Shown in pieces: positions 12,339-27,300 of a stretch of DNA of 64,000 nt. The translations under genes were made by a program, and so were the position numbers. A model generated the notes under the pieces. It saw only the letters and a program-made list of their open reading frames with translations, did not search any database and was not told where the DNA came from. The DNA is from Calliopsis andreniformis (Eukaryota; Arthropoda; Insecta; Hymenoptera; Andrenidae). The number at the start of each line of letters is the position of its first letter. Position 1 is the first letter of the stretch. The stretch lies in NCBI RefSeq assembly GCF_051401765.1, contig NC_135071.1, forward strand, positions 8,348,961 to 8,412,960, in the 5' to 3' direction.

Positions 12339-15300
12339 CTCTTTCCTATTGATCGATAAGACTGAATATAACAACGAATAGAAAAGAATATCGCAAGTGA
12401 CTTTTTACTTTAAATTGGATTTGTTCCTCGACTGAGGTTGAATTACTCAAATTCATTTAATTTTCAGAATTCTCTTCCTTTTGCTACTTTAAGTATAAGT
12501 CAGTTTTAAAAAAATTATCTGGATTTCTCATGATTGCTTATTGAAATGATTATTTTTTATGGTAGTACTTGAATCAAGAAATTTTATGACAAACGATATT
12601 TTTAACTGAATTCTTTTGCAATTTCAAGTTACAAGAAATACTTACTCTAAAATTGTCACTTGAGAGATTGCTCCTCCTCGTACATGAAACATCTTATAAG
12701 GGTTCTATCATCATTGCAGGAAACTGTACAAATGATTCCATACGAGTTCGTTTTCGACAAAACGAGCAAGATGTGATACCAGAACTGGAAGCCAAGTGAA
12801 AGCACAGTGTCATAGAAATGTTTGAACTTTGAATTTGATTGATTACAAAATCGTATATATAAAAGTATGTAAATGTTGACTTAATGTAACGCGAGGCTCT
12901 TACTTAATTACAAAAAAGTTTGCTTTCGGCGATTAGCGTCAAGCTATAGAATAATCGAAACCTTAACTTACGTTCCTTAATGCAATTTTATATACCGCGA
13001 AAAAATTCGACAAACATCTGTTCTCGTTTCTTTTTCAAACAGTGCAATATAAATTCAGCTATTTTACTTCGTGTCCTTGTTCAATTTTAGTCATCGTCTT
13101 TTTACCGCTAATATACTAGAATCTGGCGAGAGTGGATTTTAATACGCTCATATTTCTACATATTTTTATTTCACTTCACCTCTTTTTTTCTACAAGCGCT
13201 CCCTTTAGATTCCCCTTCGTACCTTCGTTTTCTTTTATTCTAACCAGATGTTCCTCCATTTTATGCCTCTCCTTTTTCCGGCTATTTCTCCCTTCTTCCA
13301 CTTCAATTCCCCTTTCATTCTACTCTTGCCAATTTATTCTCATCTCGTTTCTTGCTAGCACTTTCCCTTTCGTTTTGCTATTGCTCTCTTCGTTAGGTTT
13401 GAGTACATTCAGGCAAAGAAGAGTATGGCGGTCGAACTCGTTCACGATGAACTATTCATGCATCTCATCGCATGCTAGGGCTTGCTAAGACTGCAGACGT
13501 ACCCAATCATGTTTCACAGTAACGCTTCCTGATGCTTTCCATTATTTAACGTTTTCCAATAATTTTCATCAATTTTATAGATTTTCTTCTGGCTTTAATG
13601 CTATTCGGTTTTTAATGCCGTGAAATCTAGCTATGTAAAATGCAGACTCAACGCTTTGGAATTCTGTTTGAAGTTTCAATGCTTCGAACATTTTAGAATT
13701 TTAATTGTACAAGATTTTAATGCTTTGGAATTTTAATTAGATGAGATTTTAACGCATTAGAATTCTGATTGTGTGAAATTTTAACATTTTGGAATTCGAA
13801 TTATATAAAATTGTAATGTTTTGATATTCTGTCTATTTGAAATTTTAATTATATAAAATTCTAGCGGTTTGGAATTTTAACTGTTTCAAATTTTAAGGCC
13901 TCGAAATTCTAATTATATAAAATTTGTGCTGCACCAGCGTCAAGACAAGACAACATTTGTAAGAATAGTGTCTTGTTCTTGAAAAATCTTGAAAATTTAT
14001 ATAGGTTGGAAATTAGAAAGCGTTACAAAAGAGTATCTTCAAAAATATTGATTATACGCAAAAATGCTTCAGATGAAAGTTGTTCAGCACCGAAGGGAAT
14101 ATCATGTGGTGGGACTTTTATTTTTTCCAGTGGACGCGCAGAGATGAGGTAAAGGTCACAATCATTTTTTCAAATGGAACCATACTTTTATTTTTTGCTA
14201 CACTGTGAGAGTCCAGTTTTGCACTTGATAGAAAGAGCATGCAGCATTGTGTCTTTGTCCATCCAGTGCAAAATCGAACTCCGTAGGAGTGTATTTACAC
14301 TATGTAAAGAATAGAACGTCACAATAGAAATTAAAATGAAAAACAGTAATATATCAGGTCTTAAATTTGACATGAATAAGGATAAGGCGTTATTATTAGA
14401 GATATTTGATATCTAACGTACATTTATGTCCTGTGTTAATTTACATAAGATCAATCGGGCTAAGATTTATTTTCTGTATTGGATTTAATTAGTATTAACC
14501 TTTAACTATTGACACGAAGTCTGACAAACTCCTGAACAAAATTCTACTAAAAATTTTAAAAATACAGGTTTTAATTTTTCTTGTAGATTTTTGAATTCTC
14601 TTTTTGTAAATGTAATATATTTTATATCTAATTTTTATAATGTAAAATACTAACGTCACAATAATTTTCCGTAGTTAAGAGTTAAAATAATTAATCAGTT
14701 TATATACATAAACAACATAGATCTAATAATTGGAAATTAACTTATATATAAATAAATAATAATTAGTATTTATAACTAATTTAGATACAAAAATGTTATT
14801 GTACGTTATTTTATGTATATATTTATACGTAATTTTATATATTTTTTAAGGTGAAGGACAGTCTAAATGATTGTAAAAAATATTATCTAAGCCAAGATTA
14901 TTAACAATATTACAAAATATTGTCTAAGTCAAGATTATTAACAACTTGGTCTTATATTGTCTTGTATATTGCATAAAGTAGTCTTGTCTTGTTCTTGTCT
15001 TGAAATTCGAGACAAGACAAGATAATCCCAAGATTGCTCTTGGAATCTCGTGCAGCACTATAAAATTTTAATGCTCCGGTATTCTACTTATTTGAAATGT
15101 TCACGCTTTGGACTTGTAACTATTTGGAATTTGTGTAATTTGTAACTTTATTATATTGGGCTTCTTATGTCTTGGAACTCTAATTATTTCAAATCCCAAT
15201 ATCCTGAAGTTTCAACATTGTAAAATCTTAACACTTTGAAATCACAGTGAGAACTTTGGTGATTTAGGACTCTAATACTTTAAAATTCCAACTGTTCTAT

Positions 15301-18300
15301 ATCTTAATACTTTGGGCCCTAACACCATAGAATTTTAATGCTCTCGAACTCTAAGGCTTTAGAAGCTTATTACCCCGAAACTTTAGTAAGAACTTGGCAA
15401 AGGCATCGCTATTCGCAGCCGTAAACAAACAGGAAGAGCTGGACCCTCGTGAAAGTGATGGTACTCAAATATTTATCTTGCCTCTGCCACAAAAGAAGCA
15501 AATGAAGGTTGATCTCGCAAGGAGTCCCGACGGATCTGAGATCCGTTTTTCGTTGAACCAACAAAACGTGTAGCGTGGCCCTCTATGTACGTGCCTGATG
15601 ATTAACGACGATAGTGCACGAAAGTACACCTAATCTTTTACATGTAGTGCCGCCCATCATCATTGTCTCGCATTAAATCCTGTAATTGATAAGCTCCCTG
15701 GAACAATTACCGTCTACGATGGGAAGGGCGAACTAAGGGATGACGTTCCGTCGAGCCAAAAATTATTGCCCAATTTCGCCCTGTTAATTGCACCTGTATC
15801 GTATGATGCGGGGATCCAAGACGTTTCGTAATAAAATTTCTCTCGCTTCTGGAATTACAGAAGGACGGAGGCTAAGTCTTACCCCTCTACTGATAAGACA
15901 GTTTAAAAGAAAATCCTGAACATCATGTTTAATCTCGGTTTTTTGAAAGAAACATCGTAAGAAATTGAATTTTGTTTAAGTTGTATAAATTGTGTAATAA
16001 AAAATACTTTAATGGTAATGTTTGAATTCAGTCTTTTTATGTTTTTTGTTTGTTCTCTGTGTTTTTTTTTGTGTTATTGAATTATAGAGTACCAACATTG
16101 CTTTGAACTGAGTTCATAAGTCACCGAAAGGACCACTTCAATGCTTTTAATGCACAGTCTAACTATTGAGTCAAGCGAGTTTATTACATTCTTTTATATT
16201 AAAGTTCAAAGGACTTTTCAAAGCCATACATGTAGAAATCAATATGAATCGTATGTTCATATGTGACGTTGAAAAAGACTGTCACTTGATTGTGGATTTT
16301 CTTCATTATTTACGGAATGAGAATTTTCATCGATTTGATTCTTGACTTTTAATATACCAAATTACAGTATAAAGTATTTGAGTATGTAAGTACATATGCA
16401 TAATTCGTTATTTGACAAAACCAAATTGAATGTAAAATAGTCTATCATTTAAGAAATGCAAATAATTTGAAAAATTTTTATATCTTGTATCGCGTTAATA
16501 ATTTTTTACTCTAAGTTAAGTGTTTAATTATTGGGTTAGTAAGAAAGCAATGTTAGTTTCGTTAACTGCTACACTACGTTATAAATAATCAAATGTAACA
16601 GTATAAACTGCTCTAAATAATCTGAAACACTAGATGTTTTGCAAATTTAAATTTTCATAAATAAATAGCGTAGTAGAATAATAGAAAAGAATTAAAAATT
16701 GCACATTTTCATATTATACAGGATGTTCGAGAACAGTTGTCAGAAATTTTTGGGGCCATTTTACACGCTAAAATAAGACAAAAATGAAGAATAATGAAAA
16801 TGAATTTGTGGCTTCATTTCAGAGTTATCCATTGTTAAGAATATCCCTAAAATACGCGTGAAATATGTCTGACTTAGGAGTTACTCTACTACCGATTTGC
16901 ACTAGCAGGGTCAGACACAAAGAAATCAGTAGAATAAGTCCTGAGGTAGCCACAGAAAAATTAGTAGAATAAGTATCGAGTCAGACACAGAGGAATCAGT
17001 AAACTAAGTCCCAAGTGAGACAAAAAAATCAATAAAATAAGTCCCAAGTCAGACACAGAGAAATCAGTAGAATAAGTCCCAAGTCGGACACAGTAAAATC
17101 AACAGAATTAGTCCCAAGTCGGACACATTGCACACGAATTTTAGGTATTTTCATACTAAATAATAACTCTGGAACAAAGTTTCATTCGCAGTCTTGCTAT
17201 TCTTAATTTTCCTCTTATTTTGAGACGTAGAATCACCTCTTAAAATTTCTGACATCTGTAGTCGAACACCCTATGCATTTCCTATTTTTTCGCGCACTTA
17301 TGTTCTTCATACATTCATAAAGCTTCGCATCCACTTACTTTTCTGTTCTCCTAAAAAGTAATAAAAAAGGACATGGTTCAGTTAGGCTATTGGATACAGA
17401 ATTGTTCATCCTGGGCATGTTTTTCATTTCGCAGCTATGTATTCATTTTATTATGTGTACTGGATGTACCTTTACGTCAAGGAACATTAATAAGCCACGC
17501 TGGGTGACAATGCAATGACTACGTTACATCACCGAAACGACGTCCACATTCCATTACGTTCCTTGGTCCCCGACTATTACGTGTAATGACCCTGATACTA
17601 GCCTCATATCACCACACGTGCAGAATGTGGTTCGCAATTTTGTGCCAGGACGTGCAGCTGAGGCAACTGTTTATCGAAAAATTAGGCTGGGCAGAATTTG
17701 TTTACACGTGTTGGGATTTATTTCACATGGGGAGGCAGAGAAAACAGTGGGGTGTCTGAGGTAGGATCGCGGAGGAGTTGAAAAAGTTCGCCTTGTCTGG
17801 GAAGACTGTTGGGAGAGAGGATAGATGAAGCAATAATAAGCTGACTTGTGAGCGTAGAAACAGAGGGAAAACAGACATGATGGTGAGCGAGAGAAAAGGG
17901 GAGACTCGCAGAGTGAAGGGGAGGAGAGTAATTTCAGATTAATTATTTATCATGTCTTGCATGGTTCAGTAGTCAGGAGGATTCAAGCTATACATTGTTT
18001 AGTCACTCGTCGGTTTTGAGTATCTTCGTCATTTCTGAGATTCCTGTATTCCTATTTTGTGGTAGGTTAAAATTTAAAGAATATGTTCCTAATGTATTTT
18101 ATTAGAATTAGTGAAGATAATGTAACTATGATACAAATATTTGAACACATTGCTACCTTTTGTGCTTTTCCAAATGCAAAGTTTTATCAAAATAAAAATT
18201 GTCAGACTCAGGTACCTTGTTCGTAAGAAAATATAACATCTAAGAAAATTCTTCGAAGAAACGAGAGCTTCACAGGATGAAGGGTTATGCAACATTTTTG

Positions 18301-21300
18301 CAAAAATTTAGTTCTCTCGGTAAGTGAAAGTGCTATATGTGTTCTTTCACATAGTACTTTATTTCATTTTATCTTATCACAGTATTAAAAAATACAAGGA
18401 ACATGAGGAGTATATAAAACAGAAATAAAGTAAAGAAAAAGTGACTTTAAATTTAGTTTACTGCGAACTTAATATTTGCAACATGACGCCTTTATCCTCC
18501 AAAGCCTTGAAACGTAGTAAAATGAAAAAAATAAGTCGCTCAGAAGGTGATGACCAGAACCGTTAAGTGATACTGTGCTTCATTATTCTTGATTTCACTT
18601 TCTCATAGTCATTTCTAGTTGTAAAATCGTTATATCTTAGAATAAAAATGAAACTTTGTGAAATAAATATGAAGGATGGAATAAACCCTACAGATATAAA
18701 TATAATGCTCTAAGTAAAATCCTAAATATAAACCCCTACAGTTATGAAAACTGACTATCGGTCGACGCTTGAAACTCTTGTCAAGTTGCTGTTAAAATCG
18801 ATCACGTCAGAGAGGGTCAATCAACGATTCTACCCGTTGATTCGTGGTTCTATCGTTTCAATCTACGTTTCTTTGAACTTCCATGCAAGTTTTACAATGG
18901 ATATAACTTTAAGAGGAAGTTTTAGGGAAGATATAGCGAAAAGTTTCAGCGCAGTACTTCTGGTTCTAGTGGAGGCCAGATACCCGAGCCGTAACACGAA
19001 AAAGCGCACGATAAATGCATCCTCTCGCTGACAAATTGACCGCACAGACAGCGGACACTCTTAAAAGCTGATCTGTAATCGCATTTCAACCAGGATTTTC
19101 TTTTACGGCCAGTTTACGAGCCTCTTGAAAACTTTATGCTGAAACCTTTCGCTTGTTTATCATATCGTTCCTCGAAGGGGATACTGCGTTATAAATTTTG
19201 CAAGTTAAAATAGTATAAGGGCCGTATCGTTCTGCGCAGCTGGGAGCTTCGTATCATTCCATGCCATAAGTTTTGTGACACCTTGGGTGATTTGATCCTT
19301 ATATCGCAAAAATTGGGAAGTAAATGTAAAGTCGTTGCCATAATAGATAGACTGGATATGTTCTTAAATCAATTTTTTTGTTTCTTCAAGACTATGTTTA
19401 GACCTAAATTTAAATTATTATATAGTAATAGACCATACAGTGGCATTTACTATAAAAACTATAAAAACGCTATATTAAACAGTATGGGTTATTCCATGCA
19501 AAATCGAACATTTTTTGCAGGAACAGCTTGGATTTTGTTCAAATTTGGGTATGTTGTAGTCTTAGCAAAGAAAAACGGTTAAAAGCAACTTTTCCTAATG
19601 AAATAATTTTTATTTGGTACTTTTAATTTCTTCGCTATAAACACGCATAAGCTGATTTTTATGCATTTATTAGTTCAAGAGATATGAACTTTTGAAGAAA
19701 AGTTAGCACTTCACTTCAAGCAGCTGTAAAATCCATAATCTAAAAAGTTTTGATAAAACCTTTTAAATGCGATTAAACATTACTAAAAACTACATGTTCA
19801 AATTTGAACAAGAACTGAGATGTTACTCCAACAAGTGTCTGACTTCGTATGGAATGAATATGGATTGACAAATTAAAAATAATGTTATGTTCATCTATAG
19901 ATATGATGTACATTAGGAAAAAAAGATATTGTTTGAGAAGTTAGTATTTAAATATTGTTGAAACATCAAGGGATTTTTCACCTTTAAAGGGTGGTTCTAC
20001 ATGTTAAAATAAGATAAAAATCAAGAATAATGAAATTGACTTTGATGCTTCGTTTCCAAGTTATTACGTGTTGAAGAAATGCCTGAAATATGCATGAAGC
20101 GTGTCTGACTGGAACACTTATTCTACTAACTGCGTCTGAACTGGCTAATGTACGTCGACAGTAGAATGAATCTCAAGTCAGACATATTTCTCGCACCCTA
20201 TAGGCGTATCTTTAACAATTAATAACCCAGAAATCCAGCTTCAAACGCAACTTCCACGTTCTCAAATTTCGTTTTATGTTGGAATGTAGAATCCCTCCTT
20301 AAAATTTCTGATATTTACTCTAACATTTATAAGTAGCAAAGCTATATGAAGATTAGTTAAAAATGCTATTTTCTTCTGTATTAAAATTTATTTTACTAGA
20401 AGATGCTAGGAAGTATATTTGCCACCTAGTACGTATTGCCAAATTTCACTATAGCTAAAAACTTCATATGAAAATTTACGAATATATGAAAAGACTATGA
20501 AATCAGGATACTCGATGCCTATGATTTGTTCAATTCTTATTTCAGACATGTTTTCTCAGGTACCGATATGTACCTCGTTATTAAAGTACTGGCATTGTTT
20601 ACTATCACTCTGGTTATAAGAGGTATCAATATCGGATATTGATTTCAAATAATTTGTCGTTAAAATTTCTCGGATATAAATAGATAAATCAACGAATCCA
20701 ACTATAGATTAGATTTTATGATTTTTTAGCTTTACTTTATATTTTTTGAATATTATTTTTGTGTTTCATGTTTTGATCAAAATTTACTTCTCTATTTGCA
20801 GGTATATAGGTGCTCATTACATGTTCGTCTTTTAACACTGAAACGAAATTACGTTTGTACACACTGCGAAATAAGAACTTGCTGACATTACTTTGATGAT
20901 GTTTATAGCGATCTTTTTGCGAATTTTTTTAGTGGAAGCAAATTGGAAAGCAGCATACCTTTACCATATTTTCTGAAAATTTTGTTTGAAATTTCGTGAA
21001 TGACTGTACTAATTGATTTCATTCTCCAAATTCATGTTGACTTCTTCAGTACCCATCCTGCGGGTATCTACATATTATAATGGAAATTCTCTTACTTGAA
21101 ATTAGAAGATAACTTTGAAGATAGTTTACGAGTTAAGATAGTATAATATCGATCGTCTACGTTCATTAAACGCATCTGCAAGCTGTTTCGTCTTTCGTCT
21201 TTAATAAACCTTGGATATTTCTAGATACACAACAAACTAATATTTTATTGAATAAACTGTGAACTGTTTATTAAAAAGTAAATTTTACTTATATTTAGAT

Positions 21301-24300
21301 ATCCAGGAATATTATTTTGTAAAATTTCTTTTATTTCTTACTTTTTTAGTCCCCTACAAGCGCGGAAAATGTATATAGTCAAGCTTTGAAGTGCCACTAT
21401 CTTTTGAATTACTGATCTTTTCTTTTTACAATAAAGAAGCTTTTGTCTTTTTGTGGTTTCAAATACACAGAATTTTCGAAATCACAGAACCTCTGAGAGG
21501 TTTTCATTTTTAAAAATTGCGTCTTCTGAGTGGCACTGTAACCAATTTTGGTTATTTCCTTCTTCATAAAATTTGCAAATATTATAGAGATATAACTAAA
21601 TAGGTTCGCCAAATTTCAATGGAAATGATTCTATAGTACTTTTATAAAAAATTCTTATAACAGGCCTGAAGATACAATACATGTTCTTTATTATGTATAA
21701 TATCTCCTCTCAAGATGATATAAGCAGATTTAATTTCCTGGACAATTTTATAAAATCTGATTTCACGGTTTCAGTTAATAATACTCTTGAAATCTGATCA
21801 GGATTCTAACATTTTGATGTTCGCTGACTGTCTCATGAGTTGCCATGGTATAGTTTAGCATTCCAGTATAAATAGTTTTGTCTATCACGTTGCACTATCT
21901 GAACTTCGATTAATCGTCGTGAACCACGACGTCGACCCTCTATCATTAAACTGTTTGTAACATCCGAAACTTTCCGCGATACAGTCGCAGAGGAAACGTT
22001 GGAAAACAGTACGTGCTCCTTTGAGTGGAAAGTTGCAGCAATTTCTATTTCTGAAATTCCTCTATTTGTCAAGCTTCCCTAATAACTTTGCAATATAATT
22101 CAGATTCCTGCTAATAATTTCAGTTACTACTGCACAGAAATTGTTGCTCCTTTTGATGGTATTTTGATGACCTTTTGATGTTGTCTTCATTTCGTCTTCA
22201 ATGTCTCTTTATAAACTAAAGTAAAGTAGACTGGCATTGTTCCATGCATTTAGTTATAAGTAAATACCACAAGTAAAGATTACTTTTTAAAAATAATATG
22301 CGTATGTAGTTTAAATTTTGAATTAACACTAAATAAGATAAAAAGTTTTTGACTTTATCCAGTACCTATTACGAAAAGAAAAAAATGCTAATTGCATATT
22401 AATTTAAAATTTACCTTTTTTACAATTGAAATCGAAATAAATTTACATAATGGGACAATCAAATTAAATTGAATTGTGAATAATATTAAAAAGTATAAGT
22501 TTCACCCTCCTCTTGTAATTTTGTTATTTCAAATACTAAAATGTTTAAGTTATTGGTAACAGTAGGTATGAAACCAAAAAGCTAACCGGAAGAAGCTTCG
22601 AGGTAAGTGTTTTCTGAAGTCTCATAAAATTCTCGTTTCAATGAAATGGAGATATCAAGTAGAGTTTAGTGTTTGCTGTATACTATCTTTCTGTTCAATA
22701 TTATAAAGTACATATTATCGTTGTCGTTTAGCTAGAACGGGTTTCTTCAAAGCAGCTTCGATTTTAATCAAATTTATTCTGCAGAAGCATCTCTAGAGAG
22801 TTTTGCTGTAGTATTTGATGCTTGTATTTTCATTCCTTTGACAGAAGGGTGAAATCGCAGTGTTATGAAAATAGTGAGCCTTACTTTGACTGTTATTTCA
22901 GTCAATTGTCTATCAGTGGAGATATTAGAGGAATGTCATTAACATTGTGAAAGAAATTGCAAAAGGGTATCATTTGTGCGAAATATTGAAGATATTTAAA
23001 CAATAGGTAAAAATTTTGCTTGCGAAAAGTTGAAAACAAACTGTAGCATTTATGAATTGAAAAATTCGGAAACAGAACTTTCAGATAGTGCACTCTTTTT
23101 CGGACATTGTTTCCATTTACTCTCATATTTTTTCTCTCAACATGAAACAAGCAAAAATTCGGAGAAATTGAATGTTTTTAATTTGTAGTGAATATCTATC
23201 TCTTGTTACAGATATTTAAATTCCGAGAAGATTACCAATCGCCAGGTTGAAAACTTTAAAAAAATATTTCGTTCAGTTGATATTACCATTTACTAGTAGT
23301 TTTATATCTTCCGAAATGGAATAACGAGGCAGATTTTTAAAAAATAGTCGATGGTTAAAGCGACTGTCCAAGTGGAAAACTCAGATAACGAAGCTAAACG
23401 CGAACTGTTTGTTTTTAAATGTGAAACAAGTTCAAAATTTTTCTTTGTTCATCGCACGATAAAATGCAATAATAGAGACATTCACTTTCTTTTTTTTTTA
23501 AATCGTTTTATTATTCCATTTTATCGAATTAATGCTAGTAAAATTATTCGGTTAATCAAAATCAAATTTTTACAGTCGAAAGACCGCATAATAAGTTTCA
23601 TTTATTATATTACACGATTTTTGAGTTACGAATTTATTAAAGCACAGTAAATTAAAATATTGCAGTACATCTTGTAAATATAACATAACACAGATATTCA
23701 TTTCATTAAAATTAGCATATATGATGTCAATGGATTTACAGAAAATAATTCCTTCACTAAACAGCAAATTTGATCAAATTTCGTAAATTATCACATATTG
23801 GCAATTCAACCCTGTCTATTAAGGATGAAATAAAAATTTACATTAACTGAACATTTTTTATCCCTTCATAGTTTTTAATAATTTCCAAGGCTGTCGACTA
23901 AAATCAGGTATTTATTCTAAAGTTCTCTCCCTCGAAACAAATCGCAAGGAAATCCGTTTGTCGATCAAACTGCATTCATAATCCACTTAACACGACAGTT
24001 TAATACCAATGTCCCCTTAATTACCGTATAATTAACGTTAATCGCAATCAATCACATCACAAAAACGCACTGAACAGTTTAAAGCAGTATTTAAACAAAT
24101 GCCTTTATCATTGATTGCAAATTAGAGTACTTGTACACCTCGTCAGGGCTTAAAACAAATCTAATAAATGTATTTTCGCATCAAGGTTTGTTATTTTGCA
24201 ACCATTTGCTCGACTATTTATCGATCGATAGAAGGCTTCCAGAGAAGTTGTTAAATCGTGGTAAATCGCATTTTCAGAAGTCACTGCTGTGATATTCCTT

Positions 24301-27300
24301 ATGCTAATGCGAAACAACTCAATTCGTCCGTCGTTGGAATAATCTTGACGTTTCAGATCCAGCGTTTTATTACGCCGCTGATGCAATTAATAGTTACGCC
24401 TGATTTTCTCCGCTGCCTGTTACTCGCTTCTTTCCAGAATTACAATTTTATTACAGTTATAACTTCGACAGAGTTTTATTCTCTGGGTAAAGCGACAGTT
24501 GTGCTCTCATCGTTGAACGCAAATGTTGTCTGGAAAGTTCCGTTTTCAGGATTTCAGAATCAAGAGAAGGCATTTGGGTACAAATTCTGGGCAGTTTGAA
24601 TGATATGTAAGTCGAAGTTGTAAAAAAGGAAAATAATAAGACGCTGTAATATGTAGGATTTAGTGACTACTATTAATGTTGAGATTTTCTGGTACTGACG
24701 GTTAAAATATTTAAGGAAACTATTAATATTTGAATAATTCACGAATTTGAATGATTAAAATAGAGTAACCACCTTTTTTTAATAACAGATTTTAATTATT
24801 ATTTTTTAAGAATTCTACAATCCAATTCATTTAACTTAGAAGACATATCTTTACAAGAGAATCGTGCTTTTAAACGTAAATAAATATTTAAGAAAAATTT
24901 GAAAAGCTCTTTGGTTCCATTAATTTTTAGTTCTTAAAATCATCTAAGAATAGCCCCTTTAAAAAAAATATCCCCTTAATCTAGATCTATGATATCCTTT
25001 TTAGGAAAATGGAAACGTTAATTTCCGCATATTAAAATTACTTGTAGAAGAAAAAATCTTCTCGAAAAGTTGAGAAAGACTGATATCGAAACGATTAAAA
25101 GTCAGCCTTCAATGTGGCTTTTTATCACGGTGGGACAGTTCGTGATGCAACGGCAAGTAACATCTTACCTTCCTCTTTGAGCGAGCTATTCTCTGGTCTC
25201 TTACATTTTCGGCTTCTCCTGGTGGCCTCTTACCCCACACCATAATAGCGATACTGGTGTAGGTGAACACGAGAACCATTATTGGTATCACGTACTGGAG
25301 CACCAATAATGCGATGGAGTAGGAATATCTGTAACACGCACAAAATTGATTTAGGAACACAGCACGTGGCTTATTCATATGCAACTAATTGTAAATACTT
25401 TTCTGATGTATGTCTTCCTCCGATTTTTTTCGATTTCACACATGTTATAGTACTCGAAAAACTAAACGACACATGCTTTTCTATATTGGTGTTAATTTGG
25501 TTTGAATGGATGAAACATAGTGCCAACAGTTTAGCATATGTAATAAGAATAAATGCAATTTCTCATGAAAATACTGAATTTTCTTGAATTGTAATGTGTG
25601 TTTAGAATGATCACATGGAATTTTGCAATGAAATTATTATAGAAATGTGTCTGGAAAACTGGAAAGGAGGGGTATTCCTCCCCTTGCATAAATATTATTG
25701 TTTGGCAAAGTTCTATCACACACTCCAATAACAATTTATACAAGCAGGTCTCGAAAACTAGTGAGGAGTGGCAAGCAATATTTCCTCCTTGCGTCTGATA
25801 ATTGTTGTTAGCATTTGATAGACTATCTTGTATGTAACTGTGAAGTATATAAACAGTGAAAATCAATCCGATTAATGTTATAAGATTTCTGCTCGTTACT
25901 TTTGTAGCTTCAAATATTTCGGAAAGTGAAGTGAACGAGGAAGAAATCAAATTAAAGCAGAGTTTTGAAAGTATCTTATGTAGTATGCATGATTACAATA
26001 GCGTTGAAATGCAGCAAGATACATATGTATAGATTTTGAACCTTTCGCTGTGGAAGACAACGACGGAGAGTGGAGAACCTCTAAATTTGAAACATCTAAA
26101 TACCATACTTAGGCGAAACTTACTTTCTTTAATTCAGTATACACCAAAAAATGTTCTAGACACACATTACAATTCAAGAGAATGCAATATTTTCACGAGA
26201 AATTTCAATTATTCTTGTTACATACTAAATTTTTGGGACTATTTGACCCCTTTAAACCGAATTACCACCGATATAAAATGTGTCGTTTAGTTTTTCAAGT
26301 ATTACAACATATGTGAAACCGACAAAAATTGGAGAGGGACACTTATCTAGCGTCCTTTGTGAGTGAGTTACTTAGAGAATCTCAAATGACTTTGAAATTA
26401 GGTATATGTGATAAAAAAATATTTTACATGGAAGTTGGTTGGAGTGTACAATTTAATTTACGTAATTTGGGTTTTTAATTCCTTGATCATGTATGTTATT
26501 GAAATATCTAATATTTAATAAAATATTAATAAATATTACTGAATTATGAATTATTTTCATTACTTAAAAGAGAAATAATAGACTAACTGAGAGAAGACAC
26601 AGAAAATAGTGAATAACAAATACAATATTAAAAAATAAATATTATAGAAGCAACTAATGTATTGAAAAAGATCTAAGAGCTTTCGAGTAAAAGTAGAACG
26701 ACTGTTTCATGTTATCCAAAAATTTCCATTAAGGCAAGTGAAGTCAATGATTTATTAGACTAGAGGAAGGTACGTATTCTATAGAGAATTACCATTCTTC
26801 AAACTTTTGGCACAAAAACAGACGCTTAATTTGAAATCCCTCGAAAAGTGCCTTATCATAGAAAAAGATTATTAAAATAACATGCGTTTCTTTTAGGAAT
26901 CATACTTCTTTTTGTTGAAACCTTTTTATGCAATACATATACTGGGAATATTTTTCAATGTGGTCGAGCTAAGTAACTCACCCTGTATTTTTCACACAGA
27001 TTTGAACACATGATAAGATCGATTATTATTACACTTGGTCAGAAGATAGATTGGTTTCGTACTGTCAAAATATGCTCTTTGAGTGCATTTCAGTGATATA
27101 TGAGAAGAATAATAAATTGAAGTTCAATCGTTATTAGAAAGTCTGATCTCGAGCTGAAATTCTTTGTTTGAAAAACTGTAAGACAGCATTTTGAAATCTT
27201 TCATATTGAAAGTTGAACTGTATTCCTAAATACAACCTTTTTTAGTTCATAATATTATGTATTAACTGATAGTTAATAATTAAATTTAAAAAATTTTTTA

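Larger units (their letters stand above)
11602..25168 (-). other. RYa-R intron 3 (13.6 kb, repeat-rich)
   Basis: This is the largest intron of the receptor gene. It contains a (CT)n tract, a degenerate minisatellite with an inserted element, two members of the 35-bp-repeat MITE family, a possible Tc1-like transposase fragment and some GC-richer patches. All of these are listed separately. Between them (for example 20331-21832 and 22073-25168) I see only AT-rich spacer with no supported gene. Confidence 0.8.

Noticed and set aside
13132..13488. A 118-codon plus-strand frame, Phe/Ser/Leu-rich
   Set aside because: It results from a pyrimidine-rich tract and looks like a membrane protein only because TTT and TCT codons dominate. 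There is no start or splice context, and it lies antisense within a receptor intron.
16905..17126. Regular 35-bp repeats, CRISPR-like at first glance
   Set aside because: The units abut without unique spacers and lie inside a MITE in an animal genome. It is a minisatellite.
24150..24600. Overlapping frames in a mildly GC-rich intronic patch
   Set aside because: They occur on both strands with no domain or splice evidence and no fit to the receptor. More likely conserved non-coding or random.
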